Origin: Candidatus Coatesiibacteriota bacterium
GTDB lineage: Bacteria; RBG-13-66-14
NCBI GenBank assembly: GCA_014728185.1
Contig: WJMB01000066.1
Coordinates: 1 to 5,131, forward strand
Length of the DNA: 5,131 bases
Direction: 5' to 3'
This document shows, in pieces, positions 1-5,131 of this stretch (position 1 is the first letter of the stretch; every line of letters starts with the position of its first letter). The position numbers were made by a program, and so were the translations under genes. The notes under the pieces are model-generated. The model worked only from the letters and a program-made list of their open reading frames with translations, was not told the origin of the DNA and did no database searches.

Positions 1-562
1 CGTCACCCAGATAGAGCGCCCGGCCCTGGTAGCTCTCGGAGCCGGCGTGCTGGGTGATCATCACCCCGCGCGAGGGACCGGTGCCGAAGACCGCCACGCT
101 GAGGTAACCGCCGTACTCGCTGCCGTCGGGGTTGGTCCCGACGAAGTCCAGCTCCCGGGGCAGGTCCCAGTCCTGCGCCGTCGGCGGCTCCGGGGCCTCA
201 CCCATCGTCTCGACGCCGGATTCGAACCCGTTGGTCCAGATGCCCGCCAGACCGGCATCGGTCATCCGGTAGGCCCCGACGTAGTGCTTGAGCGTCGCCG
301 GAGCGAAACCCACCGCCAACAGGTCTTCACCGAAAGGCACGCCGTAGCCGCTGAAGGCCACTTCGCCCTCGGCGGTCTCCCAGCTCATCTTGTAGCAAGC
401 GCCGCCGAACATCTCGCTGATCGTGCAGGTGTAGGCCGTCTCGACGCCCTCGGCGTCGGTCTGGACGGACTCGTAGCTGAAACCGTCCCCGCCGCCCTCG
501 CCGTCGCAACCGGCGATGAACACGAGAATGATGATCAACGCGGCGGTTAGGAATTTGCTCAT
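1..562 (-). CDS. Putative lipoprotein with tandem beta-rich modules (3' end cut off by window edge)
   Basis: This is an unfinished leftward frame: 187 codons from an ATG at 562 run to the window edge without a stop. Residues 1-19 are MSKFLTAALIIILVFIAGC, a short basic start, a hydrophobic core and a lipobox (IAGC), so Cys19 should be lipidated after signal peptidase II cleavage. Asp20 follows the Cys; in E. coli that residue at +2 favours inner-membrane retention, which may not hold here. A Gly/Asp/Glu linker (20-30) leads to a module at about 44-120 with Cys46 and Cys56 (possible disulfide), W61, F70-S-G, a LLAVGF stretch (81-86) and LAGIWTNG followed by GVET (105-119). A second, similar module appears to start at about 142 (DGSEYGG, then SYQG and LGD). 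AAGG lies 7 bases before the ATG. The frame is GC-rich and codon-like throughout. No function is recognised; a surface or periplasmic binding role is only inference. The lipoprotein call is firm, the family uncertain. Confidence 0.85.
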   Translation of the reverse strand, partial: MSKFLTAALIIILVFIAGCDGEGGGDGFSYESVQTDAEGVETAYTCTISEMFGGACYKMSWETAEGEVAFSGYGVPFGEDLLAVGFAPATLKHYVGAYRMTDAGLAGIWTNGFESGVETMGEAPEPPTAQDWDLPRELDFVGTNPDGSEYGGYLSVAVFGTGPSRGVMITQHAGSESYQGRALYLGD

Positions 563-569
563 CAATGCG

Positions 570-574
570 CCTTC
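570..574 (-). promoter_or_regulatory. Ribosome binding site of the lipoprotein gene
   Basis: Read on the minus strand this is GAAGG, 7 bases from the ATG at 562. It supports that start, which also places the hydrophobic signal sequence at the very N-terminus. Confidence 0.7.
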
Positions 575-678
575 GAAAAGATACGGGGTATAGGTTGCCG
601 ACAATCTTGCGGCGTCCCGCCGGCGCGACACCGGCGGGGTCGTTGAACGTTCCACGAACTCCATGCCCGGCGGCGGTT

Positions 679-695
679 TTGGCACGTTTCTTGCT
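679..695 (+). promoter_or_regulatory. Sigma-54-like -24/-12 motif, rightward
   Basis: TTGGCACGTTTCTTGCT matches the established sigma-54 consensus (TGGCACG, four bases, TTGC followed by A or T), with the invariant GG (681-682) and GC (693-694) exactly 10 bases apart. If active, transcription would start near 706 and run antisense into the uvrA 3' end; no rightward gene lies there. It sits in the left inner arm of the inverted repeat, so conservation may reflect the element rather than promoter use. Confidence 0.4.
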
Positions 696-767
696 ATCCT
701 GTTTTCACCGGCTACGGCCCAGGACGCCCACGGCAGCGGCCGGGCGCACGAGCTTGTTGATCGGGTT

Positions 768-784
768 CGCAAGAAACGTGCCAA
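768..784 (-). promoter_or_regulatory. Sigma-54-like -24/-12 motif, leftward, possible lipoprotein promoter
   Basis: On the minus strand this reads TTGGCACGTTTCTTGCG, the mirror copy of the motif at 679-695. A start near 757 would give a leader of about 195 bases before the lipoprotein ATG at 562, on the correct strand. The leader would pass through the opposite arm and could fold. No bacterial enhancer-binding protein gene or site is recognisable in the window, so activity is inference. Confidence 0.42.
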
Positions 785-800
785 AACCGCCGCGGGGCGG
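783..800 (-). terminator. Possible weak intrinsic terminator after uvrA
   Basis: In the uvrA transcript, about 49 bases past the stop, CCGCC (800-796), loop CCGC and GGCGG (791-787) form a five-pair all-GC stem, followed directly by UUUU (786-783). The U run is short and then turns GC-rich, so this is a weak candidate. The bases also belong to the right inner arm of the large inverted repeat, whose long-range pairing would compete with this hairpin. Confidence 0.3.
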
Positions 801-848
801 GACAATCAACCCGGAACGGCACGCCGCCGGTGTCGCGCCGGGGCGTAC

Positions 849-3788
<2,940 letters not shown>

Positions 3789-3878
3789 TGTCGTCGCTAT
3801 TCTTCGTTCGCCCCGGATTCGCACGGGGTCTCGTTATGGTTGAGTTGTTTTAACCGTCGAAGGAGCGGAGAGAAGAGA

Positions 3879-3938
3879 ATGGTATTCAACGTTGAACTTT
3901 ATCGTAAAAGATTCTGTAAGTCAATGACGCCATTATGA
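3879..3938 (+). CDS. Possible 19-residue small ORF, antisense to the uvrA promoter
   Basis: ATG at 3879 is preceded by GGAG (3867-3870) at 8-base spacing and encodes MVFNVELYRKRFCKSMTPL before TGA. The ribosome-site spacing is good and the peptide is basic and partly amphipathic. However, it lies across the uvrA promoter on the opposite strand, no promoter is evident for it, and the purine-rich run may simply be the complement of the uvrA leader. Very tentative. Confidence 0.12.
   Translation: MVFNVELYRKRFCKSMTPL
3885..3896. promoter_or_regulatory. Perfect 12-bp palindrome at the uvrA start site (possible operator)
   Basis: TTCAACGTTGAA is fully self-complementary and abuts the -10 hexamer and predicted start of the uvrA promoter, where a repressor would block transcription. 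uvrA belongs to the LexA/SOS regulon in many bacteria, and LexA sites differ by phylum, so a lineage-specific LexA box is possible. The site does not fit the E. coli box (CTG, ten bases, CAG) or the Bacillus-type box (GAAC, four bases, GTTC). The palindrome is seen directly; the regulator is inference. Confidence 0.4.
3896..3924 (-). promoter_or_regulatory. Candidate sigma-70 promoter of uvrA
   Basis: On the minus strand, TTGACT (3924-3919, five of six consensus bases) and TAAAGT (3901-3896, four of six) are separated by 17 bases. A start near 3889 would give a leader of about 100 bases before the uvrA ATG. The leader has a long pyrimidine-rich run at about 3880-3860. The promoter is flanked by two symmetric sequences that could be operators. 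Confidence 0.55.
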
Positions 3939-3965
3939 GCGGTGAGGGGCGTCAGAATGGCGTCA
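3925..3965. repeat. Inverted repeat just upstream of the uvrA -35 box
   Basis: TGACGCCATT (3925-3934) and AATGGCGTCA (3956-3965) are perfect 10-bp inverted arms around a 21-base spacer. The spacer carries a third half-site, GGCGTCA at 3948-3954, so the left arm could pair with either right copy. Arm centres are about 31 bp apart, close to three helical turns, and the left arm touches the -35 box. This fits cooperative protein binding upstream of the promoter; a hairpin in a rightward or leftward transcript is the alternative. Confidence 0.5.
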
Positions 3966-4130
3966 CGAGAGACACGGTGGAAAAAAACAGTGTTTAGTCT
4001 CAACAGTGATTCACTTTCTCCTCGGCGCTCTTGCCTTGACGGTTTTGAATGCCAATCAGTGCCACAAATCATCTTCAAATAGCGACTACATATTGAGCTG
4101 TAACGCATACTATTAAGATTCTATAAACGA

Positions 4131-4159
4131 TAGGGTCTATCACTCGTGCTAGACCGCTA
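4131..4159. other. Hairpin in the AT-rich island
   Basis: TAGGGTCTA (4131-4139) pairs with TAGACC (4150-4155) and CTA (4157-4159), giving nine pairs with one bulged G at 4156 and a 10-base loop. No T run follows on either strand, so it does not look like an intrinsic terminator. Confidence 0.4.
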
Positions 4160-4226
4160 GATATAGCTAATATGTTGTCATTATATCCTTTATAAAACAG
4201 CAAGCTGCTGTTATCCTCAGGGTGGA

Positions 4227-4293
4227 TTGATGGCATCAAGCCCGACCTACCAAATAGGCCAACAAAGGCGGAAAACCGGCGATCCTGTCGGGC
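4227..4293. other. Compact foldable segment, possible structured RNA
   Basis: Adjacent complementary blocks stack in order: TTGAT/ATCAA (4227-4231 with 4235-4239), immediately followed by a 7-bp closing helix GCCCGAC/GTCGGGC (4240-4246 with 4287-4293). Inside that helix are CCTA/TAGG, GCC/GGC and CGG/CCG mini-hairpins, some of them mutually exclusive with others. It matches no riboswitch, ribozyme or housekeeping RNA that I recognise. The complementarity is real, but each helix is short and strand and expression are unknown. Confidence 0.25.
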
Positions 4294-4314
4294 AGCCTGT
4301 TAAGAGCAACTGTG
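4294..4314 (+). repeat. Partial copy of the AT-island repeat
   Basis: GCCTGTTAAGAGC followed by GTG resembles the first half of the repeat at 4838-4871 (GCCTGTTCAAGAGCGTGTG) with one base missing and two extra near the end. The downstream half is not conserved. A tentative family member, directly after the foldable segment. Confidence 0.3.
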
Positions 4315-4646
4315 GGAGGGTAACCTAAGGGATTATCACCTGAAATTGAACCGACGACGCAAACATAAAAGAGCGGCATTTAGAACGGAGGTGCCGACAA
4401 TCACCTCACGAATGGCTCCAGCTCGATATGCAAATGTTGTTTATCCGCTAAAGTCGCGTTTTTAAAAGCGTTCAGCCTCATTCTATCTGGGATGCTCGGG
4501 AGTAAATCAGGATTCGCGACAACCCGAAGCCGAGCGTCCTCATAGGAGCGACCTCTTTGAGCACGTCTGGTTTTGCGCCACCAGGCAGGCATGTATAGTG
4601 ATAAGTTACACAGCCATAAAGCACATAATGACTAGCTATTAGCAAT

Positions 4647-4680
4647 ATACGCCTGTTCAGGAACGTGTAATAATTACTAA
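4647..4680 (+). repeat. Diverged 34-bp repeat, copy 1
   Basis: This copy matches 4838-4871 at 26 of 34 positions without gaps, sharing GCCTGTTCA, CGTGT and a final CTAA. Five of the eight differences are transitions. The core GTTCAGGAAC contains a short inverted repeat (GTTC/GAAC). Confidence 0.55.
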
Positions 4681-4799
4681 ACTAGAAATACTCTATTACA
4701 TACTTTAGCACCAGTATCGGCTAGCTGCGTCGACGGGTTCACACAATACATGGCGCATATCTCAAGGATGCTTTACTCGAAACAACTCCCTATGGTTAA

Positions 4800-4833
4800 A
4801 AATGTTGGTTCAGTTTTGTGTGATTATCCCTAA
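4800..4833 (+). repeat. Diverged 34-bp repeat, copy 2
   Basis: This copy matches copy 3 at 25 of 34 positions without gaps; the shared blocks are AAATG, GTTCA, GTGTGAT and ATCCCTAA. It starts 38 bp before copy 3, so the two are nearly tandem. Confidence 0.6.
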
Positions 4834-4837
4834 CTAT

Positions 4838-4871
4838 AAATGCCTGTTCAAGAGCGTGTGATGATCCCTAA
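4838..4871 (+). repeat. Diverged 34-bp repeat, copy 3
   Basis: This is the copy closest to a consensus: it shares its left half with copy 1 and its right half with copy 2. The segment starts AAATGCCTGTTCAAGAG and ends ATCCCTAA. It could be a regulator-binding iteron or remains of a duplicated sequence. Confidence 0.6.
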
Positions 4872-5055
4872 TGTATTGCCTCCTTAACACAATTGAGTAT
4901 TGAGCTTCGATTTGTATCTTGCTGATAAAGAACCTGTTGATACCTCAGCCCAGCGACGGCCGAAGGGGGCGTTGGTGCAAGCCGGCCGGTCAACCCGCGG
5001 CAACCGCCGACCTTCGCCGCCCCACTACCAACGGTCAACGTGCCGAGCGGCGGCG

Positions 5056-5072
5056 TTGGCACGTTTCTTGCG
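5056..5072 (+). promoter_or_regulatory. Sigma-54-like -24/-12 motif, rightward
   Basis: TTGGCACGTTTCTTGCG has GG at 5058-5059 and GC at 5070-5071 with the required 10-base interval. A start near 5083 would read rightward out of the window, so any target gene is unseen. It is the left arm of the second inverted-pair element. Confidence 0.4.
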
Positions 5073-5113
5073 GAATCCGACGCTCCTGTTCGAGACAGAC
5101 TCGGTCGCCCTGC

Positions 5114-5130
5114 TGCAAGAAACGTGCCAA
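5114..5130 (-). promoter_or_regulatory. Sigma-54-like -24/-12 motif, leftward
   Basis: On the minus strand this reads TTGGCACGTTTCTTGCA, a full consensus match including the final A. A start near 5103 would transcribe leftward through the AT-rich island towards uvrA, more than 1.3 kb away. It is the right arm of the second element. Confidence 0.4.
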
Positions 5131-5131
5131 C

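Larger units (their letters stand above)
620..841. repeat. Large nested inverted repeat filling the uvrA-lipoprotein intergenic region
   Basis: Two sets of arms are nested around one centre. The outer arms are an exact 18-base match: CCGGCGCGACACCGGCGG at 620-637 and its reverse complement at 824-841. A middle 6-base match, CGTTCC at 648-653, pairs with GGAACG at 813-818. The inner arms are 30 bases each (665-694 and 769-798) with a single mismatch, and enclose a 74-base loop (695-768). The left outer arm is also a hairpin by itself (616-623 with 631-638, 8 bp, 7-base loop). Each inner arm contains TTGGCACGTTTCTTGC. As RNA from either strand the region could fold into a very long hairpin. It could be a non-autonomous mobile element, a REP-like palindrome or a 3' processing/termination structure. 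The sequence match is certain; the role is not. Confidence 0.85.
3966..4950. other. AT-rich, gene-free island upstream of uvrA
   Basis: About 1 kb contrasts strongly with its surroundings: two sampled 60-base lines (4081 and 4621) are 35% G+C and one (4681) 45%, against 73% within uvrA. Stops are frequent in all frames, and the short open frames have no ribosome sites, recognisable products or codon pattern like the flanking genes. Contents seen: the diverged 34-bp repeats, a foldable segment at 4227-4293, a nine-pair hairpin with one bulge (4131-4139 with 4150-4159), a 6-bp hairpin (4388-4393 with 4402-4407) and a small palindrome at 4005-4015. I see no tRNA, rRNA or integrase remnant. Plausible explanations are acquired DNA, a decayed gene or an unrecognised non-coding RNA. 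Confidence 0.7.
5055..5131. repeat. Second copy of the TTGGCACGTTTCTTGC inverted-pair element (right edge may be cut)
   Basis: Arms of at least 17 bases (5055-5071 and 5115-5131) are perfect inverted repeats around a 43-base loop; the window ends inside or at the end of the right arm. The arm word is identical to that of the element at 665-798, and the upstream GCGGCGG block is shared, with two bases changed before TTGG. The loops differ in length (43 against 74) and share little beyond TCCTGTT. The arms are thus conserved while the loop is not, as expected of a palindromic repeat family or paired protein sites. Confidence 0.85.

Noticed and set aside
47..550. Rightward 167-codon open frame
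   Set aside because: It is antisense to the lipoprotein frame, which has a signal sequence, lipobox and ribosome site. The antisense product has none and is His/Arg/Val-rich.
575..612. Sigma-70 promoter directly upstream of the lipoprotein gene
   Set aside because: TATACC and TATCTT on the minus strand resemble -10 boxes, but no acceptable -35 hexamer lies at 16-18 bases.
645..652. GAACGTTC palindrome as a LexA-type box
   Set aside because: It lacks the four-base spacer of the Bacillus-type box and lies inside the inverted-repeat region, not at a recognised promoter.
3899..4108. Leftward 69-codon open frame
   Set aside because: It runs through the uvrA promoter and upstream inverted repeat, has no clear ribosome site and resembles no family.
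4401..4592. Leftward 63-codon open frame in the AT-rich island
   Set aside because: No ribosome site before the ATG and an Arg-rich product without recognisable motifs. A decayed gene fragment cannot be excluded.
4647..4871. CRISPR array
   Set aside because: Only three diverged copies with irregular spacing and no uniform spacers; copies 2 and 3 are separated by only 4 bases.
4868..5062. Leftward 64-codon open frame
   Set aside because: Its proposed GTG start lies in the second inverted-pair element and the product spans a composition boundary with no coding character.

Overview
The window comes from a bacterial chromosome with GC-rich coding DNA (one sampled 60-base line inside uvrA is 73% G+C). 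I cannot name the lineage. The UvrA is a full-length standard bacterial type, and the other recognisable gene encodes a signal-peptidase-II lipoprotein, so a Gram-negative-type envelope is likely but unproven. Repeated words that match the sigma-54 promoter consensus exactly suggest, without proving, that the organism has RpoN.

Layout, left to right. Bases 1-562 hold the start of a leftward lipoprotein gene that runs off the left edge. Its C-terminus is missing, and it appears to carry two diverged beta-rich modules. Bases 563-848 are intergenic and almost wholly occupied by a large nested inverted repeat (620-841). Its inner arms each contain TTGGCACGTTTCTTGC, a perfect -24/-12 word, facing each other across a 74-base loop. 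Bases 849-3788 are leftward uvrA, the DNA-damage sensor ATPase of nucleotide excision repair. Its likely sigma-70 promoter is at 3896-3924, with a perfect 12-bp palindrome on the start-site region and a perfect 10-bp inverted repeat directly upstream.

From about 3966 to 4950 the composition changes sharply: sampled lines are 35-45% G+C, stops are frequent and no convincing gene is present. This AT-rich island contains a diverged family of about 34-bp repeats (4647, 4800, 4838, and a fragment at 4294), plus a short segment (4227-4293) that can fold into several nested hairpins. G+C rises again near 4950. The window ends in a second, independent copy of the TTGGCACGTTTCTTGC inverted pair (5055-5131).

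The two genes share a strand but are separated by 286 bp that include the inverted repeat and a possible terminator, so they are probably not a tight operon. The most unusual item is the repeated inverted-pair element. Four exact copies of a sigma-54-like word in 5.1 kb, always as facing pairs in non-coding DNA, point to a dispersed genomic element with a regulatory, terminator-like or mobile role.
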